The translations under genes and the position numbers were made by a program. DNA of 5,683 bases. It comes from Bacilli bacterium (GTDB lineage: Bacteria; Bacillota_I; Bacilli_A; RFN20; CAG-288). The stretch's first letter is position 1; each line of letters starts with the position of its first letter. Below are positions 5,649 through 5,683 of the stretch, in pieces. The stretch spans positions 1 to 5,683 of the forward strand of contig CAAGIQ010000013.1 of the NCBI GenBank assembly GCA_900769965.1. Direction: 5' to 3'. The notes below the pieces were generated by a model. The model had not been told where the DNA came from. It searched no databases and saw only the letters and a program-made list of their open reading frames with translations.

Positions 5649-5683
5649 ATAATATTAAAGACAAATTGTGCATAAGTTTGTAT

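Overview
The window looks like a chromosomal segment of a low-GC Bacillota-type bacterium (Bacilli, Erysipelotrichia or a Mollicutes-adjacent lineage). The basis is strong AT richness, consensus AGGAGG-type ribosome binding sites, a YqeY-family gene, intrinsic terminators and the overall protein style. Tryptophan is encoded by TGG, the only tRNA present is tRNA-Trp with anticodon CCA, and every reading frame closes under the standard code, so there is no sign of UGA recoding. The species cannot be named from this sequence.

Layout on the + strand: the 3' part of a yqeY-like gene (2-322) is followed by a tRNA-Trp gene (353-426) and an intrinsic terminator (441-470). Next comes a compact control region with two identical 17-bp repeats, each the same distance before a TATAAT box (483-554). 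This drives a two-gene operon with an ATGA overlap. The first gene (580-1431) encodes an XRE-type helix-turn-helix joined to a DUF3990-like, probable ADP-ribosyltransferase-fold domain. The second (1428-2237) encodes a protein whose N-terminal half resembles a Bacillota family I recall as a partner of such toxins, and whose C-terminal part resembles a small soluble inorganic pyrophosphatase domain with its acidic metal-binding residues largely kept. I read the pair as a toxin-antitoxin or defence-like module with a fused pyrophosphatase-like domain. This is the most unusual item in the window.

Layout on the - strand (reading from 5683 down): a promoter with a long dyad over its -10 box (5621-5648) precedes a six-helix membrane protein of unknown function (4569-5606). 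Then come a membrane-anchored YiiX/NlpC-P60-type cysteine hydrolase (3704-4519, apparently starting at an AUA codon) and a MATE-family transporter (2302-3666). Spacing of about 40-50 bases and a shared direction suggest one operon, with a terminator-like hairpin overlapping the ribosome binding site of the MATE gene as a possible internal control. The + and - units converge on a short spacer with two hairpins (2235-2279).

The + strand cassette next to the tRNA gene looks more AT-rich than its surroundings by spot counts. That fits an acquired accessory module inserted beside housekeeping genes, although no attachment-site duplication was found inside the window.
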